A stretch of DNA of 64,000 bases from Bacteroidaceae bacterium (GTDB lineage Bacteria > Bacteroidota > Bacteroidia > Bacteroidales > Bacteroidaceae). Position 1 is the first letter of the stretch; the number at the start of each line of letters is the position of its first letter. The notes beneath the pieces are model-generated. The model had not been told where the DNA came from, searched no databases, and saw only the letters and a list, made by a program, of their open reading frames with translations. Of the stretch, positions 25,074-34,561 are shown piece by piece. The DNA is taken from the NCBI GenBank assembly GCA_017469685.1, contig JAFUFW010000015.1, positions 41,710-105,709 of the forward strand. Direction: 5' to 3'. A program made the position numbers and the translations under genes.

Positions 25074-25979
25074 TCATTTTTGCCGCTGCCGCACGGCTTC
25101 AAACAAGAGAATGGCAGCCGAGACGCTGACGTTCAGCGAGTCCAGCTGCCCGAGCATCGGTATGCGCAGGTGAGCGTCGGCCGCACGGCGCCACTGCTCA
25201 GTGAGCCCCGTGCTCTCAGTACCCATGACGATGGCTGTGGGGCCGGTCATGTCAGTGTGGTAATATACATGCGAATCCTGCAGCTGTGCGGTCAGAATGC
25301 GCACGCCGTGGGCCTTGAGGAAAGCAATACATTCGGCTGACGTGCACGCTACCATAGGCACCGTGAAGCGGGCCCCTACGGACGCACGGATGAGGTTTGG
25401 GTTGTAAAGATCCGTCAGCGGGTCGCAGACGACGACAGCCGTGGCAGCGGCTGCATCGGCCGAGCGCAGCACAGCCCCCAGGTTGCCTGGCTTCTCAACC
25501 GATTCCAGGACGATGAAGAGTGGCGGCGCCACCGCTCCAGGAACCGCCTCGGAGCCAGCGTGGGCAATGCTGCCTGCAACGCCGCGAGGAGGGTTGCCTG
25601 CGGCGAACGCAAGCTCTTCGAGCGTCAGCTCCTTCGCCTTAACCACGGCCACAATGCCTTCCGTGCTGTCGCGGTAAGCTATACGCTCGTAGACGTTAGG
25701 CGCCACTTCAAACCACGCACACTCAGCCACCCCAAACTCCTTGTCATTCAGCTTCAGCGTCAAGCCCGCCCCCGGCACACCGCCGGCGCCGGCAATCAGA
25801 AGCTCAGAATCCTGAGCCATGAAGACGCTCGCCACCTCGTAGCCGGCCGCGAGGCAGTGGGCCAGCTCACGCCGCCCCTCGACGACGAACAAGCCGCTCT
25901 TCCTGCGTGCCGAAGCCTTCTGCTGCAGCTCCAGCACTTGCTTTATCCTCGGATTTTGTGTACTCGTTATTAGCATCAT
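25074..25979 (-). CDS. TrmH/SpoU family RNA 2'-O-methyltransferase
   Basis: A 301-residue SPOUT methylase acting on rRNA or tRNA ribose. An N-terminal substrate-binding part (TSTQNPRIKQVLELQQKASARRKSG) is followed by the knot: ESVEKPGNLGAVLRSADAA, MGTESTGL, and LNVSVSAAILLFEAVRQR. A Gly/Ala/Pro-rich stretch just before the knot (coded by about 25525-25610) is unusually long and looks like an insertion. The start is taken at ATG 25979; the upstream reading-frame extension lacks a start. A minus-strand TACCTTTG lies at 25999-26006. It overlaps the queH region and is co-transcribed. Confidence 0.87.
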   Translation of the reverse strand: MMLITSTQNPRIKQVLELQQKASARRKSGLFVVEGRRELAHCLAAGYEVASVFMAQDSELLIAGAGGVPGAGLTLKLNDKEFGVAECAWFEVAPNVYERIAYRDSTEGIVAVVKAKELTLEELAFAAGNPPRGVAGSIAHAGSEAVPGAVAPPLFIVLESVEKPGNLGAVLRSADAAAATAVVVCDPLTDLYNPNLIRASVGARFTVPMVACTSAECIAFLKAHGVRILTAQLQDSHVYYHTDMTGPTAIVMGTESTGLTEQWRRAADAHLRIPMLGQLDSLNVSVSAAILLFEAVRQRQK

Positions 25980-26106
25980 AAGTAGTCTGTTGACGCCACA
26001 AAGGTACAACTTTTGTCGATGAAACCGCCATTTTTCGCGCTTTTTTCACCACTTTTTCGCTACCTTTCACTGAGCCTGCCACTGCGCAGGCTACATCAAC
26101 CGTTTT

Positions 26107-26210
26107 TATAAGCCCAAGGCTTATGGAAAAAACCCTTAAGGGTTATGCGCCGAACCCTTAAGGGTTATTGGCAAAACCCTTAAGGGTTTCGGGCGAAAGG
26201 CTTAAGGGTT
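26107..26210. repeat. 22-bp-period array of AACCCTTAAGGGTT palindromes (array 2)
   Basis: Perfect 14-bp palindromes lie at 26131-26144, 26153-26166 and 26175-26188. They are flanked by ATAAGCC/GGCTTAT (26108-26124) and GGCTTAAGG (centre 26203.5). Centres are spaced exactly 22 bp for the last four. It sits in the divergent region between the methylase and leuS genes. Confidence 0.92.
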
Positions 26211-26230
26211 TTGAACGATACCCTTTTGCG

Positions 26231-26375
26231 TTGCCGCTACCACTAATCATTATTTTATCTTTGCTGAGAAACGACAATGAGTCAGTGAGCGTATGTTTTT
26301 TTTCTTCATTTTTCACTTTTTACCTAAATTATTTTTCATTCTTCACTCTTCATTCTTCATTCTTTTGTATCTTTG
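26231..26375 (+). promoter_or_regulatory. two promoter candidates for leuS plus TTCATTC heptads
   Basis: TTG 26231-26233 with TATCTTTG 26256-26263 (22 bp apart) is the upstream candidate. TATCTTTG at 26368-26375 is the near one, 36 bases before the ATG. Between them lies a heptad tract TTCATTC, TTCACTC, TTCATTC, TTCATTC (about 26335-26364). The 400-base gap before leuS holds array 2 and these elements, and no gene. Confidence 0.6.
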
Positions 26376-26411
26376 CGCCGCAAAAATGAAAATATTATTC
26401 TTTTAAAGACA

Positions 26412-29288
26412 ATGGAATACAATTTCAGAGACATCGAGAAGAAGTGGCAGCAGAGATGGGTTGCCATGCAGACGTATAAGGTGACAGAGGACAAGGAGCG
26501 CAGGAAGTTCTATGTCCTCAACATGTTCCCCTACCCCAGCGGAGCCGGCCTGCACGTTGGTCACCCGCTCGGTTATATAGCATCTGACATCTATGCCCGC
26601 TACAAGCGTTTGCAGGGCTTCAACGTGCTCAACCCCATGGGCTACGATGCCTATGGCCTGCCCGCAGAGCAGTATGCCATACAGACGGGGCAGCACCCAG
26701 CCATCACCACCGAGGCCAACATTGCGCGCTACCGCGAGCAGCTGGACAAGATAGGCTTCTCGTTCGACTGGAGCCGCGAGGTGCGCACATGCGACCCACA
26801 GTACTACCACTGGACGCAGTGGGCCTTCCAGAAGATGTTCGGCTCGTTCTTCAGTAGCCCCCTCCCAACCTCCCGGAAAAAAGGAGAGGAGGACTGCCCC
26901 AAGGCACGCCCCGTTGAGGAGCTGGTGGCTTATTTTGAGGAGCACGGAACGGAGGGATTGGAGGAGTTCGGCGTGGCACAGAGCGAGGAACTCTCGTTCA
27001 CAGCTTCTGAGTGGAAAGCCTACGACGAGGTGCAGAAGCAGCAGGTGCTGATGAACTACCGCATCGCCTACCTCGGCGAGACGATGGTCAACTGGTGCCC
27101 CGAGCTGGGAACGGTGCTGGCCAACGACGAGGTGGTGGACGGCGTCTCGGAGCGCGGCGGCTTCCCCGTGGTGCAGAAGAAGATGAAGCAGTGGTGCCTG
27201 CGCGTCTCAGCCTACGCCCAGCGCCTGCTCGACGGGCTGGAGACCATCGACTGGACCGAGTCGCTGAAGGAGACGCAGCGCAACTGGATAGGCCGCAGCG
27301 AGGGTGCCGAGATGGAGTTTAAAGTGAAAGATTCTGAAAAGAGCTTCACCATCTTCACCACACGTGCCGACACCATCTTCGGCGTGACCTTCATGGTGCT
27401 GGCTCCCGAGAGCGAGCTGGTGAAGGAACTCACCACGCCCGGGCAGCAGGCTGCCGTGGACGAATACCTGGCCTACGTGAAGAAGCGCACCGAGCGCGAC
27501 CGCATCAGCGACCGCAAGGTGACGGGCGTCTTCTCGGGCTCGCACGCCATCAACCCATTCACCGGCCAGGAGATTCCTATATGGATATCAGAATACGTCC
27601 TTGCCGGCTACGGCACAGGAGCCATCATGGCCGTGCCTGCCCACGACTCGCGCGACTACGCCTTTGCCCGCCACTTCAACCTCCCTATCATACCTCTTAT
27701 CGAGGGTGCCGACGTGAGCCATGAGAGTTTCGACGCCAAGGAGGGCACGGTAATGAACTCACCTGCCGATGGCACAACAGCCCTCGACGGTTTCAGCCTC
27801 AACGGCCTCACCGTGAAGGAAGCCATCACCGCCACCAAGGCCTTCGTGGCTTCCCACAACCTCGGCCGCGTGAAGGTGAACTTCCGCCTGCGCGACGCCA
27901 TCTTCTCGCGCCAGCGCTATTGGGGCGAGCCCTTCCCCGTATATTATAAGGACGGTATGCCGCAGATGATCCCCGAGGAATGTCTGCCTTTAGAGCTGCC
28001 CGACGTGGACAAGTTCCTGCCCACAGAGACCGGCGAACCGCCACTCGGCAACGCCAGGCGCTGGGCGTGGGACACCGCGTCGTGCTCGGTGGCCGATTGT
28101 AGCACCATCGACAATAAGACCGTCTTCCCACTGGAGCTGAACACCATGCCGGGCTTCGCAGGCAGCTCCGCCTACTACCTCCGCTACATGGATCCGCACA
28201 ACGACCAGGCACTCGTCTCGCCCGAAGCCGGTGGCTACTGGCAGAACGTGGACCTCTACGTCGGCGGCAGCGAGCACGCCACAGGCCACTTGATCTACTC
28301 CCGTTTCTGGAACAAGTTCCTCTTCGACCTCGGCGTAAGCCGTAAGGAAGAGCCCTTCCAGAAGCTTGTCAACCAGGGCATGATCCAGGGACGAAGCAAC
28401 TTCGTCTATCGCATCAAGGACACCAACACCTTCGTCTCGCTCGGACTGAAGGATCAGTATGACGTCACACCCCTGCACGTCGACGTGAACATCGTCAGCG
28501 GCGATGTCCTCGACATCGAAGCCTTCAAGGACTGGCGTCCTGAGTACGCCACCGCTGAGTTCATACTCGAAGAGGGGAAATACGTCTGCGGATGGGCCGT
28601 AGAGAAGATGTCGAAGTCGATGTTCAACGTCGTCAATCCCGACATGATTGTCGAGAAGTTCGGAGCCGACACGCTCCGTCTGTATGAGATGTTCCTGGGC
28701 CCCGTAGAACAGGCCAAGCCCTGGGACACCAATGGCATCGACGGCTCCCACCGCTTCCTGAAGAAGTTCTGGAACATGTTTTGGCAGAAGGATGCCTTCG
28801 CCGTCACCGACGACGAGCCGACGGCTGCCGAGATGAAGGCTCTGCACAAGCTCATAAAGAAAGTCACGGAGGACATAGAATCCTTCTCCTACAACACAGC
28901 CATTCCAGCCTTTATGATTGCCACGAACGAACTCACGCAGCTCAAATGCCAGAAGCGCGCCGTGCTGGAGCCCATCGTAGTTCTCATCGCTCCCTTCGCT
29001 CCGCACATCGCTGAGGAGCTGTGGCAGCAGCTCGGGCACGAGACCAGCGTCTGCGACGCCCAGTGGCCCGCGTTCGAGGAAAAATACCTGGTCGAGGACA
29101 CCGTGAAGATGATGGTGGCCTTCAACGGCAAGACACGCTTCAGCATCGACTTCCCTGCCGATGCCGACAACGCCACCATCGAAGCTGCAGCCCGCAGCCA
29201 TGAACTCACACCAAAATACCTCGAAGACAAATCTATCGTCAAAGTCATTATCGTGCCCAAGCGCATGATAAACATCGTAATGAAATAA
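26412..29288 (+). CDS. leuS: leucyl-tRNA synthetase
   Basis: Charges tRNA-Leu. The 958-residue class I enzyme has the HIGH-type motif HVGH in [14 protein letters not shown], an editing domain with [19 protein letters not shown], and KMSKS in [10 protein letters not shown]. The protein is full length. At about residues 146-160 it carries [20 protein letters not shown] (20 residues shown), where other Bacteroidales LeuRS have a shorter linker. The extra residues come from a GC-rich palindromic element (about 26852-26896) inserted in frame. The gene ends at a strong terminator. The ATG at 26412 gives the conserved [13 protein letters not shown] start. Confidence 0.95.
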   Translation: MEYNFRDIEKKWQQRWVAMQTYKVTEDKERRKFYVLNMFPYPSGAGLHVGHPLGYIASDIYARYKRLQGFNVLNPMGYDAYGLPAEQYAIQTGQHPAITTEANIARYREQLDKIGFSFDWSREVRTCDPQYYHWTQWAFQKMFGSFFSSPLPTSRKKGEEDCPKARPVEELVAYFEEHGTEGLEEFGVAQSEELSFTASEWKAYDEVQKQQVLMNYRIAYLGETMVNWCPELGTVLANDEVVDGVSERGGFPVVQKKMKQWCLRVSAYAQRLLDGLETIDWTESLKETQRNWIGRSEGAEMEFKVKDSEKSFTIFTTRADTIFGVTFMVLAPESELVKELTTPGQQAAVDEYLAYVKKRTERDRISDRKVTGVFSGSHAINPFTGQEIPIWISEYVLAGYGTGAIMAVPAHDSRDYAFARHFNLPIIPLIEGADVSHESFDAKEGTVMNSPADGTTALDGFSLNGLTVKEAITATKAFVASHNLGRVKVNFRLRDAIFSRQRYWGEPFPVYYKDGMPQMIPEECLPLELPDVDKFLPTETGEPPLGNARRWAWDTASCSVADCSTIDNKTVFPLELNTMPGFAGSSAYYLRYMDPHNDQALVSPEAGGYWQNVDLYVGGSEHATGHLIYSRFWNKFLFDLGVSRKEEPFQKLVNQGMIQGRSNFVYRIKDTNTFVSLGLKDQYDVTPLHVDVNIVSGDVLDIEAFKDWRPEYATAEFILEEGKYVCGWAVEKMSKSMFNVVNPDMIVEKFGADTLRLYEMFLGPVEQAKPWDTNGIDGSHRFLKKFWNMFWQKDAFAVTDDEPTAAEMKALHKLIKKVTEDIESFSYNTAIPAFMIATNELTQLKCQKRAVLEPIVVLIAPFAPHIAEELWQQLGHETSVCDAQWPAFEEKYLVEDTVKMMVAFNGKTRFSIDFPADADNATIEAAARSHELTPKYLEDKSIVKVIIVPKRMINIVMK
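26852..26896 (+). repeat. GC-rich palindromic element in frame within leuS
   Basis: It reads CCCCCTCCCAACCTCCCGG, then an A run and GGAGAGGAGG. The C-rich half and the G-rich half are approximate reverse complements. It encodes [12 protein letters not shown], absent from the usual LeuRS linker. Confidence 0.6.
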
Positions 29289-29298
29289 ACAAAAAAAC

Positions 29299-29345
29299 AG
29301 CCCGCCTCGCGCAAGACAAACACCTTGCGAGGTGGGCTTTATTTT
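29299..29345 (+). terminator. terminator after leuS
   Basis: AGCCCGCCTCGCGCAAG and CTTGCGAGGTGGGCT pair with one wobble and a small bulge, followed by TTTATTTT. The YitT-type gene starts at 29357, so it may be read from residual transcription or a weak promoter. Confidence 0.85.
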
Positions 29346-29356
29346 AATAATAAACT

Positions 29357-30247
29357 ATGAAAAGCCCTAAGTTAAGTTGGATCATTGATGAAGTAAAGGA
29401 CTACGTCTTCATCGCACTCGGATGCCTCGGCTACTGTATAGGTTTCTGCACCTTCATGCTTCCCTACGAGTTTACTCCTGGCGGCATGACCGGTGTCTCG
29501 GCCATTATCTACTACGCCACCGGCTTCCCCACACAGTACAGCTATTTCATCATCAACGCTGTCCTTCTGGCCATAGGCCTTAAGATTCTTGGCTTCAAGT
29601 TTTTTGCCAAGACCATCTATGCTACGCTCTGCATAACTTTCTTCCTCGGAATAGTTCAGAAAGTCATAGCCCTCCCGGATGGTACACTCCCTAAGGTAGT
29701 TGGCGACCAGCCTTTCATGGCCGCTGTGCTCGGAGCCTGCATCGAAGGTGCGGCACTGGCTGTGGTGTTCATCAACAACGGCTCCACAGGTGGGACGGAT
29801 ATCATCGCAGCTATCGTCAACAAATACAAGAACTTCTCAATGGGCCGCGTACTGATGTGGCTCGACTTCATCATCGTATCAAGTAGTTTCTTTGTTTTTC
29901 ACGACTGGAACAAAGTAGTGACCGGCTACGTCATCCTGCTCATCTCCATGCTGCTGCTCGACTACACGATGACCTCTGCCTCGCAGAGCGTGCAGTTCAC
30001 TATCATCTCCGACAAGCACGAGGATATAGCTGGGAAGATAGGTGACGTAGTGCAGCGCGGTGTGACCGTACTTTACGGCGAAGGATGGTACTCGAAGCAG
30101 GAGCGTCGCGTGCTCATCGTCATGGCCCGACGCCGCGAGAGCCAGCAGATTTTCCGCCTCATCAAGCACATCGACAACCGAGCCTTCGTGACGATGACAA
30201 AGGTAGTCGGAGTATATGGCGAAGGATTTGATCACATAAAGACGTAA
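29357..30247 (+). CDS. YitT family membrane protein
   Basis: A 296-residue protein with five or six membrane segments (PF02588-type, for example YEFTPGGMTGVSAIIYYATG and NNGSTGGTDIIAAIVNKY). The C-terminal cytoplasmic DUF2179 domain (about 205-290) carries RGVTVLYGEGWYSKQERRVLIV. Family members are of unknown transport function. It sits between leuS and rdgB on the same strand, 36 bases before rdgB. Confidence 0.9.
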   Translation: MKSPKLSWIIDEVKDYVFIALGCLGYCIGFCTFMLPYEFTPGGMTGVSAIIYYATGFPTQYSYFIINAVLLAIGLKILGFKFFAKTIYATLCITFFLGIVQKVIALPDGTLPKVVGDQPFMAAVLGACIEGAALAVVFINNGSTGGTDIIAAIVNKYKNFSMGRVLMWLDFIIVSSSFFVFHDWNKVVTGYVILLISMLLLDYTMTSASQSVQFTIISDKHEDIAGKIGDVVQRGVTVLYGEGWYSKQERRVLIVMARRRESQQIFRLIKHIDNRAFVTMTKVVGVYGEGFDHIKT

Positions 30248-30283
30248 GGAACGGCTTGGCCGTAGCTTAAAATTTAAAGTATT

Positions 30284-30910
30284 ATGAAGCTTGTATTCGC
30301 TACCAACAACGCACATAAGCTGCAGGAAGTGCGGCAAATACTGGGCAGCCGCTTTGAAGTAGTCGGCCTTGCCGACATAGGCTGCACGGAGGATATCCCG
30401 GAGACGGCTGAGACACTCGAGGGCAATGCCTTGCAGAAAGCCTTCTACGTGAAGGAACACTACGGACTCGACTGCTTTGCCGACGACACAGGACTCGAAG
30501 TCACTGCCCTCGGAGGCGCACCAGGAGTGCATACTGCCCGCTACGCCGAACTATTCGCCAACAGCGAAGAAGGCGATGCCAGCGAAGGTTTTACCCCTTC
30601 GCTCAGCCACGACAGCAACGCCAATATGAACCTCCTTTTGCATAATTTAGAAAAAAAAGCAGACCGCAGCGCAAGATTTCGCACCGTCATTGCGTTATTA
30701 TACAAGGGAAAGGAACATCTCTTCGAAGGCATTTGCGAAGGTACAATACTCACCGAGCGCCACGGCACCGAGGGCTTCGGCTACGATCCTGTCTTCCAGC
30801 CTAAGGGCTACGACCAATGCTTCGCCCAGATGACTGCCGACGAGAAGAACGCCATCAGCCACCGAGGACGTGCCACACAGAAGCTGATTGCCTTCCTGAA
30901 TGATAATTAG
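30284..30910 (+). CDS. rdgB: XTP/dITP pyrophosphatase
   Basis: Hydrolyses non-canonical purine triphosphates (dITP, XTP), keeping them out of DNA. In this 208-residue protein, [12 protein letters not shown] (residues 4-15), [20 protein letters not shown] and ISHRGRA are the family signatures. Between ARYA and HDSNANM there are about 20 extra residues compared with usual homologues. The coding DNA there (30581-30603) is a palindrome AGCGAAGG...CCTTCGCT, so it looks like another small in-frame repeat insertion. Confidence 0.93.
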   Translation: MKLVFATNNAHKLQEVRQILGSRFEVVGLADIGCTEDIPETAETLEGNALQKAFYVKEHYGLDCFADDTGLEVTALGGAPGVHTARYAELFANSEEGDASEGFTPSLSHDSNANMNLLLHNLEKKADRSARFRTVIALLYKGKEHLFEGICEGTILTERHGTEGFGYDPVFQPKGYDQCFAQMTADEKNAISHRGRATQKLIAFLNDN

Positions 30911-30925
30911 CACACATAATAAAAC

Positions 30926-31038
30926 AGAATAATAAATGATAAATAAAGAGAAAATGAGCACCTGCTCAAATATTGTCTGCCCGAGGCTTTCGCGCCTCGG
31001 AGCATCGCGCGCGTACATTATTTATTGTTTATTATTCT
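30926..31038. repeat. inverted repeat spanning the start of the porZ-like gene
   Basis: Left arm 30926-30946 (contains the ATG at 30936) and right arm 31018-31038 match as reverse complements in 19 of 21 positions. A hairpin CCGAGGC/GCCTCGG lies between them (30981-31000). The right arm is TTATTTA/TTGTTTA/TTATTCT heptads and encodes the signal-peptide core. Confidence 0.85.
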
Positions 31039-33341
31039 TTATCTCAGCATTCAAATGCTCGTCATCCTGCGCACAGGAAATCGGCTCATGGCAAATATTT
31101 CCTGCCTACAGCTGCTGCACCGACAACATTATCGTAGGCCACCGAATCTATGCCCTCACCGAGAGCAACCTGTTTGCCTACGATAGCGAGGACGGCAGCG
31201 TCGTTACCTTCGACTGGATGCACCAGCTCAACGACGTGAGCATTCGTTTCATCAGCTACTGCGAGGAGGCAAAACGAATCATCATCGTCTACGACAACGG
31301 AAACATAGACCTTCTCTCGACCACTGACGACAATGAAGTCTTAAACTTAGCACAGCTGAAGAACAGCACCTCATACGTCAAGACCGTAAACAACGTCAAT
31401 GTCTACGGCACGCGGGCTTACCTTTGCATGACCTTCGGAATAATTGTGGTGAACGTGAAGGAAGGAATTGTAGAGAACACTTATCAGCTCGACAAGAACG
31501 TCCTCGCGTGCGCACTTACAGATAATAATATCATTGCCGGTACAGACAGCGGAATATGGGCGTGCAAGCTTAGCAATAATCTTTTGGATAAGAGAGAGTG
31601 GACGCAGATGAGTTCCAACTACAAGCCGAGGCTCATGACCATGTTTGCCGGCCAACTGTGGGCGCTTCATGGCGGTTATCTCTTCACCACTAACGCCGCC
31701 GAGACAGGTTTTCAGACAATCATAGGCTCCCTTGGCGAGACTCCTCAGTATATGAAACAATGTGCCGGAAAACTCATAATCGGTGGTAAGAGTAGAACAT
31801 ACATATTCAGCAGCGCAACAGACTATGAAGTCGTCAGCGGCACCTTCGACTGGAGCGCACTAACAACTGACGGAAAACAGTTCTGGGCTGCCGACGGCTA
31901 CGACGGCCTGCAAGCCTACACCCTCGTCAACGGCAGTTTCACGAAGACTGTTTCACTAATCCGTCCCAACAGCCCTCTCCACAATTACGGCCTCCACCTC
32001 CGCTTTGCCGGCGACCGCCTCATGGTTTCGGGCGGCAACTGGAACTACGCTGATACGAGCCTCCCAGGCACTGCTATGCTCCTTGAGCCGGACGGAACTT
32101 GGATTAATTTCGACTACAATTCAGCTCTCGAACAGGCTCCTGAACAAAGATACATAGACGTAACGAACATCGCGCAAGACCCTCAGGACGACAACCACCA
32201 CTACGTAGGCACCGCCCGCAGCGGTATTTTTGAGTTCCGCAACGCTAAATGTGTCGGCCACATAGGACTTGAGAACAGCCCACTGCGCTCTATACTCCCT
32301 GACGTGGCCAAACCTCAGGACTTCGTCTCGGCCGACGGACTCACCTACGACAGCGAAGGCAACCTGTGGATGCTGAATTGCATTGAGAATGCAGGCGACT
32401 CTGTAATCCGCATCCTCAAGCCCGACGGCTCTTGGATTGCGCTGCCCACTGCCGCCGAGCTGCCCGAAGTGACCACTGCCGACAAGATATTCTTCGACAG
32501 CGCAGGCCGCGTGTGGGTTAACTGCCGCCGTGCAGGGTCAAGAGGCATCTATTTGCTCGATACTAACGGCACACTCGACCGCACAAACGACGACCGACGT
32601 TTCTTGCGCTCTACCATCGTAAATCAGGACGGCACCGCCTACTCGCCCGACCAGTTCTACGATATCGGTGAAGACCACGACGGCGCAATCTGGGTGTGCA
32701 CCAACCTCGGACCTTTCCTCATCTCGTCGCCCGACGATTTCCGCTCCAGCTCGTTCACCTTCGAGCAAGTGAAAGTGTCGCGCAACGATGGTAGCGGACT
32801 TGCCGATTACCTTCTCAGCGGCGTCGCCACAACCTGCGTCGCTGTCGACGGAGCCAACAGAAAATGGTTCGGAGCCATGAATAATGGGGTTTACTTGATC
32901 AGCGACGATTGTCAGGAAGAACTGGCACATTTCACCACACAGAATTCCCCTATGCCATCTGACAATGTCTACGACATAAAGGTACATCCGCAAACAGGGC
33001 GCGTTTACATTGCCACAGACAAAGGTGTCTGCTGCTATATCTCCGACGCCACAGAGGGTGAGGACGAACTCATGAAGGACAATATTATCGTTTATCCCAA
33101 TCCAGTAGAGCCAGACTACAGCGGGCCTATCACAGTGCGAGGACTTGTAAAGAACAGCGAAATAAAAATCGTAGCGCCAAACGGACAACTTATAATCAGC
33201 GGACAATCTGCCGGTGGCACTTTCATTTGGAATGGCTGCGACAGCCGTGGCCGCCGCGTAGCATCAGGCGTCTACACTATTCTCGCCAACACCCCCGACG
33301 GCAAGAAAGCCGTCGCTGCACGTGTCACAGTTATCAGATAG
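30936..33341 (+). CDS. porZ: PorZ-like type IX secretion beta-propeller protein
   Basis: This 801-residue exported protein has a signal peptide core YIIYCLLFFISAF ending near CAQ (residue 47). Two seven-bladed propellers of the two-component-regulator-propeller type fill about 50-690. A C-terminal beta-sandwich (about 710-801) carries IIVYPNPVEPDYSGPITVRG, the look of a T9SS sorting domain. PorZ in Porphyromonas is a surface part of the type IX attachment complex and itself carries such a domain. The long N-terminal extension before the signal core comes from an inverted repeat, so the true start might be the ATG at 30954. It follows rdgB by 25 bases. Confidence 0.82.
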   Translation: MINKEKMSTCSNIVCPRLSRLGASRAYIIYCLLFFISAFKCSSSCAQEIGSWQIFPAYSCCTDNIIVGHRIYALTESNLFAYDSEDGSVVTFDWMHQLNDVSIRFISYCEEAKRIIIVYDNGNIDLLSTTDDNEVLNLAQLKNSTSYVKTVNNVNVYGTRAYLCMTFGIIVVNVKEGIVENTYQLDKNVLACALTDNNIIAGTDSGIWACKLSNNLLDKREWTQMSSNYKPRLMTMFAGQLWALHGGYLFTTNAAETGFQTIIGSLGETPQYMKQCAGKLIIGGKSRTYIFSSATDYEVVSGTFDWSALTTDGKQFWAADGYDGLQAYTLVNGSFTKTVSLIRPNSPLHNYGLHLRFAGDRLMVSGGNWNYADTSLPGTAMLLEPDGTWINFDYNSALEQAPEQRYIDVTNIAQDPQDDNHHYVGTARSGIFEFRNAKCVGHIGLENSPLRSILPDVAKPQDFVSADGLTYDSEGNLWMLNCIENAGDSVIRILKPDGSWIALPTAAELPEVTTADKIFFDSAGRVWVNCRRAGSRGIYLLDTNGTLDRTNDDRRFLRSTIVNQDGTAYSPDQFYDIGEDHDGAIWVCTNLGPFLISSPDDFRSSSFTFEQVKVSRNDGSGLADYLLSGVATTCVAVDGANRKWFGAMNNGVYLISDDCQEELAHFTTQNSPMPSDNVYDIKVHPQTGRVYIATDKGVCCYISDATEGEDELMKDNIIVYPNPVEPDYSGPITVRGLVKNSEIKIVAPNGQLIISGQSAGGTFIWNGCDSRGRRVASGVYTILANTPDGKKAVAARVTVIR

Positions 33342-33607
33342 TCTCCTATAATAAAAACAACCTGTCGATAACTCAATAATAACTCATCAACAACTTAAAA
33401 TAACTTTTCAAATAGTTGGAAAAGTAACGCACACGTCATTTCAACCGAAAAAACAAAAAAGTTAGCGAAAAGTTATAAAAAAGTTTTCAACGGCTTTCCA
33501 AAACTTATCGACAAGCTAATCTGCTCATAAATAAAGCTTTTATCAACTTATTAACAGAATTGACAGCAAATAATAATTATCATAAACGTTTTTTTTCAAA
33601 AAAAGAA
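33342..33607. other. AT-rich intergenic region with DnaA-box-like motifs
   Basis: The 266-base gap holds no gene. It contains TGTCGATAA (33363-33371) and TTATCGACA (near 33507-33515), reverse complements of each other and one base off the DnaA box TTATCCACA. Related motifs TTATCAACT, TTTTCAACG and TTATTAACA, and the inverted repeat ACTTTTC/GAAAAGT, are also present. It could be an origin or simply an AT-rich promoter region. Confidence 0.35.
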
Positions 33608-34561
33608 ATGAACACATATAATAATACAATGACGAAAACTCAACTAAAGTATGAAATCCGCCGGCTTGCCCGCGAGAAGAATGCCATCATCATGGCCCAC
33701 TACTACGTCGACGGCGCCGTACAGGACGTAGCCGACTTCATTGGCGACAGCCTTGCACTGGCTCAGCAGGCCGCAAAGACTGATGCTAAGATCATAGTGC
33801 TCTGCGGCGTACACTTCATGGGAGAGACCGCAGCCATTCTCTGCCCTGATAAGAAGGTGCTGGTGCCCGACGAAAACGCTACTTGCTCGCTCGCTGAGAG
33901 CTGTCCGGCCGATGAATTCGCATTTTTTGTAAAGGCGCATCCTGGTTACACGGTTGTCAGTTACGTTAACACTACGGCAGCTACGAAGGCAGTGACTGAT
34001 GTCGTTGTCACCTCCAGCAATGCCCGCCAGATTGTTGAATCCTTGCCAGAGGATGCTAAGATTATCTTCGGTCCGGACCAGAACCTGGGCAACTACATCA
34101 ATTCGCTAACCGGACGCAATATGTTGCTTTGGAACGGAGCCTGCCACGTACATGCCCGTTTTAGCGTAGAGAAGATTCTTGAGCTGAAGAGGCTTTATCC
34201 TGCCGCAAAAGTTCTTGTACACCCCGAGTGTAAGGGTCCGGTCGTGAAGCTTGCTGACAAGGTTGGCAGCACGGCAGCCCTGCTTAAGTTTGCCATTGCC
34301 GACGAAGCCAAGGAGTTCATCGTGGCAACCGAGAGCGGCATACTGCATGAGATGCAAAAGAAAGCTCCGCAGAAGACTTTCATAGCAGCGCCGCCCGACG
34401 ACAGCACCTGCGCCTGCAACGAATGTGAATATATGAAGCTTGTGACGCTTGAGAAAGTCTATGCCTGCCTGCGCGATGAGCAGCCGGTGGTGAGTGTGGA
34501 CAAGGAGATAGCCGCAAAAGCTGTTAAGCCTATTGAACGAATGCTTGAGTTGAGTAAATAG
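33608..34561 (+). CDS. nadA: quinolinate synthase
   Basis: Condenses iminoaspartate (from NadB, 9136-10725) with dihydroxyacetone phosphate to quinolinate. This 317-residue enzyme needs a 4Fe-4S cluster; the expected cysteines are C66 (in LCGVHF), C208 (in HPECKG) and one of C268/C270/C273 (CACNEC). A second start at ATG 33629 is possible. The gene ends with a TAG directly followed by the ATG of the next gene, so the two are translationally coupled. nadC is not in the window. Confidence 0.95.
   Translation: MNTYNNTMTKTQLKYEIRRLAREKNAIIMAHYYVDGAVQDVADFIGDSLALAQQAAKTDAKIIVLCGVHFMGETAAILCPDKKVLVPDENATCSLAESCPADEFAFFVKAHPGYTVVSYVNTTAATKAVTDVVVTSSNARQIVESLPEDAKIIFGPDQNLGNYINSLTGRNMLLWNGACHVHARFSVEKILELKRLYPAAKVLVHPECKGPVVKLADKVGSTAALLKFAIADEAKEFIVATESGILHEMQKKAPQKTFIAAPPDDSTCACNECEYMKLVTLEKVYACLRDEQPVVSVDKEIAAKAVKPIERMLELSK

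Noticed and set aside
26107-26210. Possible CRISPR array
   Set aside because: The repeat units are 14-bp palindromes with eight-base similar spacers, far too short and too alike for CRISPR, and no cas gene is present.
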